DNA of 64,000 bases from Gallionella capsiferriformans ES-2 (GTDB lineage: Bacteria; Pseudomonadota; Gammaproteobacteria; Burkholderiales; Gallionellaceae). The translations under genes were made by a program, and so were the position numbers. The notes below the pieces were generated by a model that ran no database searches, had not been told where the DNA came from, and saw nothing but the letters and a program-made list of their open reading frames with translations. Shown in pieces: positions 16,430 through 26,495 of this stretch (position 1 is the stretch's first letter; the number at the start of each line of letters is the position of its first letter). The stretch spans positions 2,666,001 to 2,730,000 of the forward strand of contig NC_014394.1 of assembly GCF_000145255.1 (NCBI RefSeq), given 5' to 3'.

Positions 16430-16846
16430 ATTTATGGCAAGTAATTGACTTTGGATATGCTCATCCAAGTTAAGGACTTTGGAGATTTCTTCCAATTATG
16501 AAGTCCCGGTATCGGGCGACCAATCCCGACCCTTGACGGACTGCTGATGGCACATTGCCGCTCATCGCCAATATCTGCTTTGATGCATTGCAATATCAGT
16601 TTGCAAAGTCGTCATACATTCATTGAATACATGCGCTATAAATACAGCGGGACACAATTTAGCAGTTTCTCCCATGCTTAGATATTAGCTACATAGCTAA
16701 TCAAGTGCTGCCAAACCATCGTTGCGAGAAGTTGCCTTTAGCCGGGAGTCTCGTAAAGCTGTGACGAGACGCAACGATGCAAGAAGTTAAATCCATAAGC
16801 TGGATTACCAGACGCTACGCGAAGCTCGCGGTCGCAATGACGCCTC
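16430..16846. other. Gene-free gap with REP-like repeat debris
   Basis: No credible gene is seen here. The part from about 16723 to 16845 contains GC-rich fragments such as GAGACGCAACGATG and GAAGCTCGCGGTCGCAATGACG. These resemble the short intergenic palindromic repeats that end in GCAATGACG in many betaproteobacterial genomes. Copies of GTTGCGAGAAGTTGC and GACGCAACGATGC can pair imperfectly. The left part is AT-richer and holds the second palindrome at 16685-16700. Nothing else is identified. Confidence 0.5.
16685..16700. promoter_or_regulatory. Second copy of the toxin-antitoxin palindrome type
   Basis: TTAGCTACATAGCTAA has 6-base perfect arms TTAGCT/AGCTAA around four bases. The same half-sites and spacing are used 256 bases nearer the toxin gene at 16416-16429. 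It could be an auxiliary antitoxin operator or a remnant of a second promoter. Confidence 0.4.
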
Positions 16847-17233
16847 TTACCGGTTGCGCATATGATCGGCGACTTTGGTGAATGCCTCCGACAATTCCTG
16901 ACGCAAAACCGCATCGTTCACCACGTCACCCAGCGCCTGATTCATGCACAGCATCCACTGATCGCGCGCGGCATCATCAATGGTGAAGGGCAGATGGCGG
17001 CGGCGCAGCATCGGGTGTCCATACTCTTCGACAAACAGTTGCGGCCCGCCCATCCAGCCGGATAAAAATTTGAAGAGTTTATCGTTCGCACTTTGTAAAT
17101 TATCCGCGTGCATCTTGCGGATGCCATAGGCTTCGGGCAATCCGTCCATCAATTGATAAAAGCGGCTGACCAGTTCGCGAACTTTTTCTGCCCCGCCGAT
17201 GCGTTGATAGTGTGAAATTTCCTGATCCGACAT
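16847..17233 (-). CDS. Group II truncated hemoglobin
   Basis: A 128-residue 2/2 globin. It shows the group II pattern WMGGPQLFVEEYGHPMLRRRH, in which YGHPML carries the proximal heme histidine, and DQWMLCM, whose tryptophan is the G8 residue typical of group II. Such proteins bind O2 and NO and are linked to NO or redox stress. The ATG at 17233 was chosen because it follows the phospholipase stop closely and has GGGAG upstream; a GTG at 17242 would overlap that stop. It ends an operon-like run with the phospholipase and phosphodiesterase genes. Confidence 0.93.
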   Translation of the reverse strand: MSDQEISHYQRIGGAEKVRELVSRFYQLMDGLPEAYGIRKMHADNLQSANDKLFKFLSGWMGGPQLFVEEYGHPMLRRRHLPFTIDDAARDQWMLCMNQALGDVVNDAVLRQELSEAFTKVADHMRNR

Positions 17234-17235
17234 CG

Positions 17236-18306
17236 TTACCACTCCCTGAATGAGACACCCAGACCCAATGTCGTCTGACGGTGGTTGTAATCGAGCATGC
17301 TCTCGCCGTAACCCGTGCCAAATTGCGCGTGCAAACGGGCCGCATGACCCAATGCAACCGGCATAGACCAGTCCAACTGGGTAAACCCGATGTTTTGATT
17401 CAAATTGAAATTATTGCGTACCAGCAGTGCCACGGCCTGCGATTTGCTGTCCGGCTCCCAGCGCGCGACCAGATCGCCGCGCCCGAGATAATGCACGATA
17501 TCAGGATTATCATCCGTCGCAGCTTTCTCAGGAATGCGCCACCAACCTCGCGCCAGCAGGGAAAAGTTATCCCACTCCCAACCGCCTTGCGCATACAAAC
17601 GGTTCCAGCTGCGCGATTCGGGATTGGTCCGTCCATTCGATTGATGGACAATTCCCAAATTGAGCAGCTTCCATCCCGATTCCCTGCCCGTGCCAAAGGC
17701 CGCAATCAATTCAGGCTCATAATTCGTTTCACGAAACGGTGATGAGTTGCGAGAATTAAATACCTGCCAGTGCGATTGCTGTGTATATGCCCCCCACACC
17801 CGCAGCGTTTTTAATCCCCACAGATCGATATTTTCCAGCGTACCGATATCCGTTTTGAAACTGAGCTGAAACTTGGTTTCGAGCGCATCCATATTGTAGG
17901 GCGTTAAGACAGTATGAGCTGGCGCTGGAGAGTAGGGCAGATTATTTACCCTGCTGGTGTCACGCACAACCAGATAGCTTTGTTTATGCGGCGTCAGACG
18001 ATCTAGCGCACTCGAATTGCGGTGCATACGATTATCCAGATTCCATACCCGTGTCAAATAAGAGCGCGCCTGCTTGCTAATCAGCGGTTCGGCCACAGGC
18101 TTCACCTCCTCTACTGTGTCAGACGGAAGCTGCACAGTGGCAGCTGAGTGAGCCATCGTCGAAGCCGTTAACGCCTCATCGAAACAGTTCAAACGTTGCA
18201 CAGCGTCATTTTTAAATGTCTGCGCGCAGGTCGCAAAAGCATCGGCATACGCCGATGAGATTGAACACAACAGCACGCATGCCACGATTGCTGATTTATT
18301 TTTCAT
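17236..18306 (-). CDS. pldA: Outer-membrane phospholipase A (OMPLA)
   Basis: A protein of about 356 residues with a signal peptide (MKNKSAIVACVLLCSISSAYA) and an N-terminal extension of about 110 residues before the beta-barrel. The catalytic segment GIVHQSNGRTNPESRSWNRLY carries the histidine and serine of the OMPLA active site, and the asparagine/arginine region that helps form the calcium-dependent dimer site. The chain ends in an aromatic residue (REW), as outer-membrane barrels do. It hydrolyses phospholipids misplaced in the outer leaflet. The ATG at 18306 gives a clean signal peptide and lies six bases after the upstream stop. Confidence 0.92.
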   Translation of the reverse strand: MKNKSAIVACVLLCSISSAYADAFATCAQTFKNDAVQRLNCFDEALTASTMAHSAATVQLPSDTVEEVKPVAEPLISKQARSYLTRVWNLDNRMHRNSSALDRLTPHKQSYLVVRDTSRVNNLPYSPAPAHTVLTPYNMDALETKFQLSFKTDIGTLENIDLWGLKTLRVWGAYTQQSHWQVFNSRNSSPFRETNYEPELIAAFGTGRESGWKLLNLGIVHQSNGRTNPESRSWNRLYAQGGWEWDNFSLLARGWWRIPEKAATDDNPDIVHYLGRGDLVARWEPDSKSQAVALLVRNNFNLNQNIGFTQLDWSMPVALGHAARLHAQFGTGYGESMLDYNHRQTTLGLGVSFREW

Positions 18307-18311
18307 ATATT

Positions 18312-18836
18312 TCACATCAAACAAAAACGCGCCAGTATCCGGTAACTTGACGCGGCAGACTCCAGCAGCACAAATTCACGGACATGCCAGCAAACCTGCG
18401 ACATACCCGGCAGCGGCTTATCCGTCCAGTGCGCATTGCGTAACAGGGTGATATGCGGCTTATACTCACGCCGCTCGAACGCGAAACGATGGCGGAGCAA
18501 ATTTTGTTCCAGTTCACGCACTAATTCTATCAGTTGAGGCGGCAGCGTGCGTGGCGCTGCATACACAATATGATTGTGGCCCCAGTAATGCGCCTCATCG
18601 AAACAAAGTTCAAAACGCGCAACGCTGACTTCAGCGGCCGCCAGTTTCAACGCTTCGAGCTGAACTGCCTCAACTTCGCCCAAAAAAACCAGCGTGGCGT
18701 GCAATGTATCGGTACGCATCACCCGCCCGCCACAGCATGCTAAAAGCGGCGGCTGCCAGCCGGAAAGTCCGCCCCGCTCAGTCCTGTCGGGCCATAGCGC
18801 GAAAAAAACGCGCGCCGTTTTATCGTTCGTATCCAT
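18312..18836 (-). CDS. thpR: RNA 2',3'-cyclic phosphodiesterase (2'-5' RNA ligase family)
   Basis: A protein of about 174 residues of the two-histidine phosphoesterase fold. Both catalytic motifs are present: HATLVFLG (about residues 46-53) and HITLLRN (about 130-136). The family opens 2',3'-cyclic phosphates or joins 2'-5' RNA ends; the in-cell role is not settled. The start was placed at the ATG at 18836 because homologues begin close to this segment; a start at 18854 would add six residues. It heads a run followed by pldA and the truncated hemoglobin. Confidence 0.88.
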   Translation of the reverse strand: MDTNDKTARVFFALWPDRTERGGLSGWQPPLLACCGGRVMRTDTLHATLVFLGEVEAVQLEALKLAAAEVSVARFELCFDEAHYWGHNHIVYAAPRTLPPQLIELVRELEQNLLRHRFAFERREYKPHITLLRNAHWTDKPLPGMSQVCWHVREFVLLESAASSYRILARFCLM

Positions 18837-18954
18837 GCAGCATTTTATCCTCAATCAGGTCAGGGTCGAGCGTGTCGCTGCAATCAGGTAAAATACGCGC
18901 CAGACAATTATTAAATTCGGCAGCGCTACCCCGCAGGCTGCCGCAAGGAACATC

Positions 18955-21900
18955 ATGACTGTGCGTTTACGTGAAATCCCCTATAACTACACCTCGTTCT
19001 CAGACCGCGAAATCGTCCAACGATTGTTAGGTTCTGAAGCCTGGGACATCATCAACACCCTGAGAAGCGAGCGACGCACCGGGCGCTCTGCGCAGATGCT
19101 CTACGAAGTGCTGGGCGATATCTGGGTCGTGACGCGCAATCCGTATTTGCAGGACGATTTGCTGGGCAACAAAAAGCGGCGCGGCGCGCTGATCGACGCA
19201 CTGCACCACAGACTCAATGCAATCGATGACCGGCGTCAGGACAATGTCATCGTCAAACGGCTGCTCGAACTGGCCCGCGTTGCGGTGAATCAGTTTTCAG
19301 ATGAATTCGAGCAGACCCTGCGCTTACGCAAACGCGCATTGCGCGAACTGACCCGCATCACCCGCCGCGACAACATCCAGTTCGACGGTTTAGCACGCGT
19401 CTCGCACGTCACGGATGCCACCGACTGGCGCGTAGAATACCCATTCGTCGTACTGCATCCCGACACGGAAGAAGAAATCGCAGCGCTGGTGCGCAGCTGC
19501 ATCGCGCTCGGGCTCACCATCGTGCCCAGAGGCGGCGGCACAGGCTACACCGGCGGCGCCGTGCTGCTGGATAAATTTTCGGCGGTAATTAACACCGAAA
19601 AACTCGATGCGATCTCAGCCATCGAACAAACCATTCTGCCCGGTCTTGACACCCCCTACGCCACCATCCATTGCGGCGCTGGGGTCGTGACGCGCCGCGT
19701 GATGGAAGCGGCGGAAAACAACGGACTGGTGTTCGCAGTCGATCCAACCTCGGCGGATGCCTCCTGCATCGGCGGTAACGTCTCGATGAACGCAGGCGGC
19801 AAGAAGGCTGTACTGTGGGGCACGGCACTGGACAATCTGGCATCGTGGCGCATGGTGACCCCGGACGGACTGTGGATGATCGTTGAACGTCTAAACCACA
19901 ATTTGGGCAAAATCCACGATGTCGCCAGCACTACTTTCCGCATCAGCCGCTTTGAAGCGGACGGCAAGACGCCGCACGGCGCACCCGAACTGCTGACGAT
20001 TCCGGGCAGCGCCTTCCGTAAAACGGGGCTGGGCAAAGATGTAACGGACAAGTTTCTCTCCGGCCTGCCGGGCATCCAAAAAGAGGGTTGCGACGGCATC
20101 ATCACCTCGGCGCGCTTCATTTTGCACCGTGCCCATACCCACACGCGCACGGTGTGTCTCGAGTTCTTCGGTCAAGTCAGGGAAGCGGTACCGGCGATTG
20201 TCGAAATCACCGAACTGTTTAACAAGCGCAACGCCGCGATGCCCCTCTCACCCCACGCCACTGCGCCGGTATTTCTGGCAGGATTAGAACATCTGGACGA
20301 ACGTTATCTCAAGGCGGTAGGCTATGCGACCAAATCCCGTCGCGGCACCCGCCCCAAGATGGTACTGGTCGCGGATGTGGTAAGCGACGATGCAGACGCT
20401 GCCGCTGCCGCCGCGTCCGAAATCGTGCGACTGGCCAATCTGCGCCACGGCGAAGGCTTCATCGCCGTCTCTCATGACGCGCGCAAGAAATTCTGGCTGG
20501 ACCGCGCGCGCACCGCCGCGATCGCAAAACACACCAACGCCTTCAAGATCAACGAAGACGTGGTGATTCCGTTACCGCGCATGGGTGACTATTGCGACGG
20601 CATTGAGCGCATCAACATCGAACTGTCGCTCGCCAACAAAATCGAACTGCTGGATGCCTTAGATGAGTTTTTTTCAGGCGACCTGCCGCTGTATTATCAG
20701 GATGACAAACAGCTGGGCGATGCAGAGCTGTTAGGTAACCGTGCGGAAGACGCGAAAAAACTGCTGTCCGAGGTGCGTACGCGCTGGGAATGGCTGCGCG
20801 ACAACCTCGATCAGCCCAGCGCTGAATCGACAGAAAGCAATGTCTTTGAAGCGCTGCAAAATCACTCTATGCGCGCCTCATGGAAACTGGAGCTGCGCGA
20901 AAAACTGCGCCACCTCTTCAGCGGCAGCACCTATCAGCCGGTGCTCGAGCGTTGCACAGCGATTCATCAGCAGGTGCTCAAGGGACGCGTGTTCGTCGCA
21001 CTGCACATGCACGCAGGCGATGGTAACGTGCACACCAATATCCCGGTGAACTCGGACAACTACGAGATGCTGCAACAGGCCTACCGGGCAGTTGACCGCA
21101 TCATGCAACTGGCCAAGGATCTGGGCGGGGTGATTTCCGGCGAGCACGGCATCGGCATCACCAAGTTCGACTATCTGGACGAAAAAGAAATTGCGCCGTT
21201 TATCGCCTATAAAAATCGGGTGGACCCGGAAGGCCGCTTCAACAAGGGAAAACTGCTGCCCGGCAGCAACCTCGACCGCGCCTATACGCCGAGCTTCAAC
21301 CTGATGGAGATGGAAAGTCTGATTCTGGAGAAAAGCGAACTGGGCGAAATTGCCGATTCAATCAAGGATTGCCTGCGCTGCGGAAAATGCAAACCGGTGT
21401 GCACCACCCATGTGCCGCGCGCCAATCTGCTGTACTCGCCGCGCAACAAGATCCTCGCCACCTCCTTGCTGGTCGAGGCTTTCCTGTACGAGGAACAAAC
21501 GCGGCGCGGCATCTCTATCCAGCATTTCGACGAATTCAACGATGTGGCAGACCATTGCACCGTCTGCCACAAGTGCCTGAATCCGTGTCCGGTGAATATC
21601 GATTTCGGCGATGTCTCGATGGCGATGCGCAATTTTTTACGCAAACAGGGCAAGAAGAAATTCAACCCGATTGCCGCCACCTCGATGCTGTATCTGAACA
21701 CCACCGATCCCGTCTCAATTGCATTGATGCGAAAAGTCCTGATCGAATGGTCGTACAAGGCGCAGCGTGTCGCTCACGGCATCGGCAAGCGGCTCGGACT
21801 GTTCAAGAAGCAAATCGCGCACCCTCCGGCCACAGTCGGCAAGCCGACACTGCAGTCGCGCGTGATCCATTTCATCAACAAACCGATGCCAGGCAATTTG

Positions 21901-22776
21901 CCGAAGAAAACCTCGCGCGCGCTGCTCGACATCGAAGACAACAGCGTGATCCCGATTATCCGCAATCCGCACCGCGCCAGCGAAGAGTCCGAAGCCGTGT
22001 TCTATTTCCCGGGTTGCGGCTCGGAGCGCTTGTTCGGCCAGGTGGGGCTTGCCACGCAAGCCATGCTGTATGAAACAGGCGCGATCACCGTGCTGCCGCC
22101 GGGCTACCTGTGCTGTGGTTATCCGCAAAATGCATCCGGTCAGGGCGACAAAGCAGCTCAGATCACCACCGACAACCGCGTGCTGTTCCATCGCGTTGCC
22201 AATACGCTGAACTACCTGAATATCAAGACGGTGATCGTGTCGTGCGGCACCTGCATGGATCAATTACTCAAATACCAGTTTGACAAGATTTTCCCCGGCT
22301 GCCGGCTGCTCGACATCCATGAATATCTGCTGGAAAAAAACGTGGCCCTGGCAGGCGTGGAAGGCACGCGTTACATGTACCACGAACCTTGCCACTCGCC
22401 GATGAAAACGCATCAAACGCAAAAGGTGGTCGACACGCTGATGGGAACCACGGTGCCGATCAACGAGCGCTGCTGCGGCGAATCCGGCACCTTTGGCGTA
22501 GCACAGCCGCATATCGCAACCCAGGTCCGCTTCCGTAAGGAAGAAGAAATGAAAAAAGGGGCCGATGCGTTGCGCGCTGACGGTTTTGCCGGAGAAATCA
22601 AGATCCTCACGTCCTGCCCCGCCTGCCAGCAAGGGCTGTCCCGCTACGCTGATGACAGCGGCACGACGTCCGATTACATCGTCGTCGAAATGGCGAAACA
22701 TCTACTCGGGGATAACTGGATGGCCGATTTTGTCGAAAAAACCAACAAGGGCGGCATTGAGCGTGTACTACTTTAG
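18955..22776 (+). CDS. Large FAD/Fe-S oxidoreductase (DUF3683, GlcD-like, two CCG domains)
   Basis: A single 1273-residue chain. It begins with a DUF3683-type region (about residues 1-150). Next is a FAD-binding type 4 domain (about 170-400, with [13 protein letters not shown]) and its C-terminal partner (about 500-770, with [10 protein letters not shown] and [11 protein letters not shown]). A dicluster ferredoxin follows ([11 protein letters not shown] and [14 protein letters not shown], about 800-890). Two cysteine-rich CCG domains end it ([11 protein letters not shown]...LCCGYPQ and EPCHSP...[10 protein letters not shown]...CPACQQG). Separate proteins do these jobs in glycolate and D-lactate oxidases, so this is probably a membrane-associated 2-hydroxyacid dehydrogenase, substrate unknown. 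An AAGGA site precedes the start. Confidence 0.93.
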   Translation: MTVRLREIPYNYTSFSDREIVQRLLGSEAWDIINTLRSERRTGRSAQMLYEVLGDIWVVTRNPYLQDDLLGNKKRRGALIDALHHRLNAIDDRRQDNVIVKRLLELARVAVNQFSDEFEQTLRLRKRALRELTRITRRDNIQFDGLARVSHVTDATDWRVEYPFVVLHPDTEEEIAALVRSCIALGLTIVPRGGGTGYTGGAVLLDKFSAVINTEKLDAISAIEQTILPGLDTPYATIHCGAGVVTRRVMEAAENNGLVFAVDPTSADASCIGGNVSMNAGGKKAVLWGTALDNLASWRMVTPDGLWMIVERLNHNLGKIHDVASTTFRISRFEADGKTPHGAPELLTIPGSAFRKTGLGKDVTDKFLSGLPGIQKEGCDGIITSARFILHRAHTHTRTVCLEFFGQVREAVPAIVEITELFNKRNAAMPLSPHATAPVFLAGLEHLDERYLKAVGYATKSRRGTRPKMVLVADVVSDDADAAAAAASEIVRLANLRHGEGFIAVSHDARKKFWLDRARTAAIAKHTNAFKINEDVVIPLPRMGDYCDGIERINIELSLANKIELLDALDEFFSGDLPLYYQDDKQLGDAELLGNRAEDAKKLLSEVRTRWEWLRDNLDQPSAESTESNVFEALQNHSMRASWKLELREKLRHLFSGSTYQPVLERCTAIHQQVLKGRVFVALHMHAGDGNVHTNIPVNSDNYEMLQQAYRAVDRIMQLAKDLGGVISGEHGIGITKFDYLDEKEIAPFIAYKNRVDPEGRFNKGKLLPGSNLDRAYTPSFNLMEMESLILEKSELGEIADSIKDCLRCGKCKPVCTTHVPRANLLYSPRNKILATSLLVEAFLYEEQTRRGISIQHFDEFNDVADHCTVCHKCLNPCPVNIDFGDVSMAMRNFLRKQGKKKFNPIAATSMLYLNTTDPVSIALMRKVLIEWSYKAQRVAHGIGKRLGLFKKQIAHPPATVGKPTLQSRVIHFINKPMPGNLPKKTSRALLDIEDNSVIPIIRNPHRASEESEAVFYFPGCGSERLFGQVGLATQAMLYETGAITVLPPGYLCCGYPQNASGQGDKAAQITTDNRVLFHRVANTLNYLNIKTVIVSCGTCMDQLLKYQFDKIFPGCRLLDIHEYLLEKNVALAGVEGTRYMYHEPCHSPMKTHQTQKVVDTLMGTTVPINERCCGESGTFGVAQPHIATQVRFRKEEEMKKGADALRADGFAGEIKILTSCPACQQGLSRYADDSGTTSDYIVVEMAKHLLGDNWMADFVEKTNKGGIERVLL

Positions 22777-22823
22777 GATTGAGGATTGAGGATTGAGGAT
22801 TGAGGATTGAGGACTGAGGATTG
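22775..22823. repeat. Tandem heptamer repeat, seven copies of AGGATTG
   Basis: Seven head-to-tail copies of AGGATTG (one is AGGACTG) begin within the stop codon of the preceding gene. A reverse-complement stretch CACTCAATCCTCACTCC follows at about 22854-22870, so the transcript could fold back. Related heptamer blocks occur near 44409-44452 and 53711-53772, and inside valS at 55987-56014. Confidence 0.85.
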
Positions 22824-22898
22824 AGCACAACCCGTACTCTGGTTTTTACTTTCACTCAATCCTCACTCCTGAATTCACGATCCTGCTACGATTAAATT

Positions 22899-24401
22899 AT
22901 GCTGACCCTGCCGCTTGAACCGACCGATGATCGTGCCAATCCGATTTTCAAGGATGCGGCCGGTTGCGCGACATGGTTGAATCAACTGCAATTAACCAAC
23001 CTGCAGCAAGCTCACGGGCGCCTGCTCAAAGAGCTGGGCGAGTTGAACCGCTACCCGATGCGCGGTCAAGACCGACTGGATATCCTTGAACTGTTGCAAG
23101 AAACGGTGGGGTTTATACAGACGGATCTGGCCAAAAAACTGCTCGATAAAGCGTTGCCTTTAAACGACCTCGAATTACTGACCTTCAACTCTTTGTTACA
23201 CCTGTGGCAGGCGATGATTGCCGGCTATCAGCGCGGCTTGCAATCCTTCATCTCCGGCGAAAAACAACTGGCCAGACATGGCGCGCTGTTATGCCAGCGC
23301 TGCCTGCACTTCACCGGACTGAAAATACTTGAATATCTGCGCACCGGCTACGAATGCCCGCCCGGACTCTGGCACCAGCTGCATGAGCTTTACGCCTACG
23401 CAGAACAACAGGCGTTTCAACATAGCGAAACAGGCGCACAGTCCAATTGCACAGCCAGTTATCTCAAGACGCTGCTGGTCTGTTATGCCGATCCGGCTCA
23501 GCTGACACGCTGGCAATTGCAGCAAATCGACATCTGGCTCTCGCTTTGGAGCAACACGCTCACCATTGCAAATCATTATGCCACCAGCCTTAACGACGCA
23601 CCGCCACTGGCCATTGATTTATCAGGCAGCCAGGGCTTGCAAAGCACGACAGAAATCTCAGGTCATGCATCCATGCGTTACCTGCCTATGGTGCCGCTGA
23701 GCAAACTGCTGCGTGTAAAAATTATTTTGTTGCAACAGGGACAAACGCCGCTGCAAGTCGGTTTGGGAAATCAATCAGATCGTCAGGCCTGTCTGGAGCT
23801 GCTATCCTTAGCGCATCAAAACTGGTGTGAGAAAAAACAGCTTAGGGCGTGCGTAAGACGCCCAGTTAATTTACCGACGACTGTTGTTGGCGAGCCAGCG
23901 CGCATCTTTCAAACCAGACTCTTCAGCGCTGACACCACGGACGAGGCCGATAGCGCGTCGAGGCCGGAAAACTGGCAGATGAAAGATGAAAGCATTATGG
24001 GTGCCTGCCTGGTCCGCACCGATGCGAACGGTTCAAAATTGAAGCGCCGGCAACTCATCGCGCTGCATACGGTACATCACGCAGCGCTCGCGGCCACGGT
24101 GTGGATACGCGTCATGCAAGACGGAAAGCTGAAAACGGGTGTGAGGTATTTTCCAGGACAGCCAGAGCCGGTACGCATACGCCCCCTCAATCAGCCCCTC
24201 CCCGCGGAATATGCTTTTTTGTTGCCCGCCTTACCCGCCCTCAAAACGCCTGCCAGTCTGATTCTTCCGCGCAACCGCTTTGAGGCTGGCAGGATTATCG
24301 AACTGATACATCAGGATGGCCGGATCATGCAGGCAACGCTAGGCTTTAGCGTCGAGCAAGGCTTCAATTTCGAACGCGCAAGCTTCACCATCAAAAAATA
24401 A
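22899..24401 (+). CDS. Unrecognised 500-residue cytoplasmic protein
   Basis: I do not recognise this protein. It has no signal peptide or membrane helix. About 230 N-terminal residues look all-helical, with several Leu/Gln-rich segments. A central stretch has tryptophans and cysteines in no clear metal motif. The C-terminal part (about 360-500) is beta-rich, with RRQLIALHTVHHAALAATVWI and a VRIRPLNQPLP segment. A PilZ-like or flagellar-brake-like domain is conceivable but not shown. No ribosome-binding site is visible. A possible -10 box TACGAT (22887-22892) ends six bases before the ATG, so the message may be leaderless. It converges on phoR. Confidence 0.75.
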   Translation: MLTLPLEPTDDRANPIFKDAAGCATWLNQLQLTNLQQAHGRLLKELGELNRYPMRGQDRLDILELLQETVGFIQTDLAKKLLDKALPLNDLELLTFNSLLHLWQAMIAGYQRGLQSFISGEKQLARHGALLCQRCLHFTGLKILEYLRTGYECPPGLWHQLHELYAYAEQQAFQHSETGAQSNCTASYLKTLLVCYADPAQLTRWQLQQIDIWLSLWSNTLTIANHYATSLNDAPPLAIDLSGSQGLQSTTEISGHASMRYLPMVPLSKLLRVKIILLQQGQTPLQVGLGNQSDRQACLELLSLAHQNWCEKKQLRACVRRPVNLPTTVVGEPARIFQTRLFSADTTDEADSASRPENWQMKDESIMGACLVRTDANGSKLKRRQLIALHTVHHAALAATVWIRVMQDGKLKTGVRYFPGQPEPVRIRPLNQPLPAEYAFLLPALPALKTPASLILPRNRFEAGRIIELIHQDGRIMQATLGFSVEQGFNFERASFTIKK

Positions 24402-24413
24402 AGCCTGCGGTTT

Positions 24414-25772
24414 TCAGACGATACGTTTTTCAGGAAACACCAGCGAAAAGGTGCTGCCACGCCCTTCTTCACTGCAAACTTCAAGCTTAGCCTGATGGCG
24501 CAGCGCGATGTGTTTGACGATCGCAAGCCCTAACCCGGTACCGCCAGTCTCGCGCGAACGACTGCGATCCACCCGGTAAAAACGCTCAGTCAAGCGCGGA
24601 ATATGCTGCGCCTCGATGCCGATACCGCTGTCCCGCACGGAAAATACCGGCTGACCTGCACGAGAGTACCAGCGCAAACTGATCGTACCGCCATCGGGGG
24701 TATAACGCACCGCATTGCTGACCAGATTGGAAAACGCACTGCGCAATTCATCCCGGTTGCCGGATAGTTTGGCAGGTCCGGTCGCATCCATGCTGTGCTG
24801 GTGGCGTCCCCCGCTCAACATTTCCCCGTCCAAACTCACCTCGCTCAGCAAAGAATACATATCGACACTCTCGATTTTCAACGGACTCTGATCGCTTTCC
24901 AGACGCGACAAGGTCAAAAGATCCGACACCAGATGATCCATGCGACGCGTCTGCTCAGCCATCAGTTGCAAGGCACGCTGAATTTTATCGTGGGACAAAT
25001 CGGGCATATCCTGCAGGTTTTCGACAAAGCCGTTCACCACCGTTAAAGGCGTGCGCAATTCATGTGACACGTTTGCGACAAAGTCGCGCCGCATGGTTTC
25101 GATGCGTTCGAGCTGGGTGATGTCGCGACTGATCAGCAATCGCTTATTGTCGCCATAAAAAACCAGCTTGATGGACAACACCATATCGTCGTGACGGGCA
25201 GAGCGCATCACCAGCGGTGCTGCAAAATCGCCCGCCTGCAGATAATCGATAAACTCCGGCTGACGCACCAGATAGGTGATGTCCTGCATGATGTCGCGCT
25301 GTGCATTCAGGCCAAAGTGATGCTCGGCTAGCGGATTGCACCACTCGATCCGGTTCGCTTCATTCAGACTCGCCACGCCTTCCGGCAACGCAGCGGTCGC
25401 CTGCTCGATATTGAGGAGTTCATTGGCCAGCTTCTGTTTGGTCAGCTTGTGTCGTTTGACCATTTTGTACAGCCGCGAGAACAATTCGTCCCATATCCCG
25501 CCCGCTTCCGGTATCGTCTCGATGCGCGCTTCCTTAAGCCACTCACCCAGACGATACAATTGTCGGGCATGGCGCATCATGACGAGCAACATCACCACCA
25601 GCAAAAAAATCAGCGCGATATTGGCGGAAAAAATGCCCCACAATAACAGCGCCACCAGTGCGCTGAAAATAATCGGCATGCTCACCCGTATCCAAAATTC
25701 CTGCAAGCGACCCCCTGATATAACTGCCTGACCGATTAAAAAATCAACTATTCGTTGAAAAACGATAGCCAC
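24414..25772 (-). CDS. phoR: Phosphate-regulon sensor histidine kinase
   Basis: A 452-residue sensor kinase with two N-terminal membrane helices (about residues 31-67), a linker, a PAS-like domain (about 110-210), the phosphoacceptor H-box [13 protein letters not shown], and an ATPase domain with N-box [10 protein letters not shown] and G-boxes DSGIGI and [12 protein letters not shown]. It phosphorylates PhoB when phosphate is scarce. The start is a GTG that overlaps the end of phoB by 29 bases, suggesting coupled translation; a later start is possible. The lack of a large periplasmic domain is typical of PhoR. Confidence 0.94.
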   Translation of the reverse strand: MAIVFQRIVDFLIGQAVISGGRLQEFWIRVSMPIIFSALVALLLWGIFSANIALIFLLVVMLLVMMRHARQLYRLGEWLKEARIETIPEAGGIWDELFSRLYKMVKRHKLTKQKLANELLNIEQATAALPEGVASLNEANRIEWCNPLAEHHFGLNAQRDIMQDITYLVRQPEFIDYLQAGDFAAPLVMRSARHDDMVLSIKLVFYGDNKRLLISRDITQLERIETMRRDFVANVSHELRTPLTVVNGFVENLQDMPDLSHDKIQRALQLMAEQTRRMDHLVSDLLTLSRLESDQSPLKIESVDMYSLLSEVSLDGEMLSGGRHQHSMDATGPAKLSGNRDELRSAFSNLVSNAVRYTPDGGTISLRWYSRAGQPVFSVRDSGIGIEAQHIPRLTERFYRVDRSRSRETGGTGLGLAIVKHIALRHQAKLEVCSEEGRGSTFSLVFPEKRIV

Positions 25773-26436
25773 TGCCCCGCACCGTCTGGATCAACCCGTC
25801 CAGACCACTGGCCTCTAAGGAGGCACGCAAACGCCGGATATGCACATCCACCGTGCGCTCTTCGACAAACACCTGTGTCCCCCACACCTGATCGAGTAAT
25901 TGCGTGCGACTATACACGCGCTCGGCATGGGTCATAAAGAAATGTAACAGGCGAAATTCGGTCGGCCCGAGTTCTATCGTCAGCCCTTTAGCCGTCACGC
26001 GATGTGACGTCGGTGACAACTCAAGCCCCCCTGAGGCGACTTTATCTTCAGACAAAGTCGGAATATGCCGGCGCATCACGGCGCGGATGCGCGCCATCAA
26101 TTCGCGCGGCGAGAATGGTTTAGTGATGTAATCATCCGCACCCGACTCAAGACCCAGCACCTTATCGCGCTCGTCGCCGCGCGCCGTCAGCATGATAATC
26201 GGTACATCCTTGGTGCGCGCTTCCGAACGCAACTGTTTTGCCAGCACCACGCCACTGGTCGAGGGCAGCATCCAGTCAAGCAAGATCAGATCCGGCGCAT
26301 AATCGCGTATCTGCTGCCAAGCCTCTTCTGCATCGCTTGCGCGCAGCGCCACAAAGCCTGCCTGAGTCACATTAAAAACCAATAATTCCTGTATTGCAGG
26401 TTCGTCTTCCACAATCAAAATCTTTGCACTCATCAT
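25744..26436 (-). CDS. phoB: Phosphate-regulon response regulator
   Basis: A 230-residue OmpR/PhoB-type regulator. The receiver domain has the acidic pair in VEDEPA, the phospho-aspartate in LILLDWMLP, a Thr in IIMLTAR and a Lys in [12 protein letters not shown]. The C-terminal winged helix ends with [33 protein letters not shown] split over residues 193-225. It activates phosphate-starvation genes at Pho boxes. A Pho-box-like element lies 28 bases before its start, so autoregulation is expected. It is followed by phoR with overlap. Confidence 0.96.
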   Translation of the reverse strand: MMSAKILIVEDEPAIQELLVFNVTQAGFVALRASDAEEAWQQIRDYAPDLILLDWMLPSTSGVVLAKQLRSEARTKDVPIIMLTARGDERDKVLGLESGADDYITKPFSPRELMARIRAVMRRHIPTLSEDKVASGGLELSPTSHRVTAKGLTIELGPTEFRLLHFFMTHAERVYSRTQLLDQVWGTQVFVEERTVDVHIRRLRASLEASGLDGLIQTVRGSGYRFSTNS

Positions 26437-26463
26437 GACTCCTTCGGTTGAGGTTGCCAGAGT

Positions 26464-26492
26464 ATGAAGAATTTATGACAGTATGATGACAC
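26464..26492 (-). promoter_or_regulatory. Pho box upstream of phoBR
   Basis: Read on the minus strand this is GTGTCAT-CATA-CTGTCAT-AAAT-TCTTCAT: three 7-base direct repeats at 11-base spacing. The middle copy is a perfect PhoB half-site (CTGTCAT), and the first differs by one base. It lies directly before phoB and after the symporter stop. Confidence 0.75.
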
Positions 26493-26495
26493 TGT

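Noticed and set aside
14758-16846. A prophage or integrative element
   Set aside because: There is only a minimal recombinase and a toxin-antitoxin pair; no tRNA target, direct-repeat ends, structural or conjugation genes are seen.
22775-22870. Possible CRISPR array
   Set aside because: The repeat unit is 7 bases with no spacers, and no cas genes are present.
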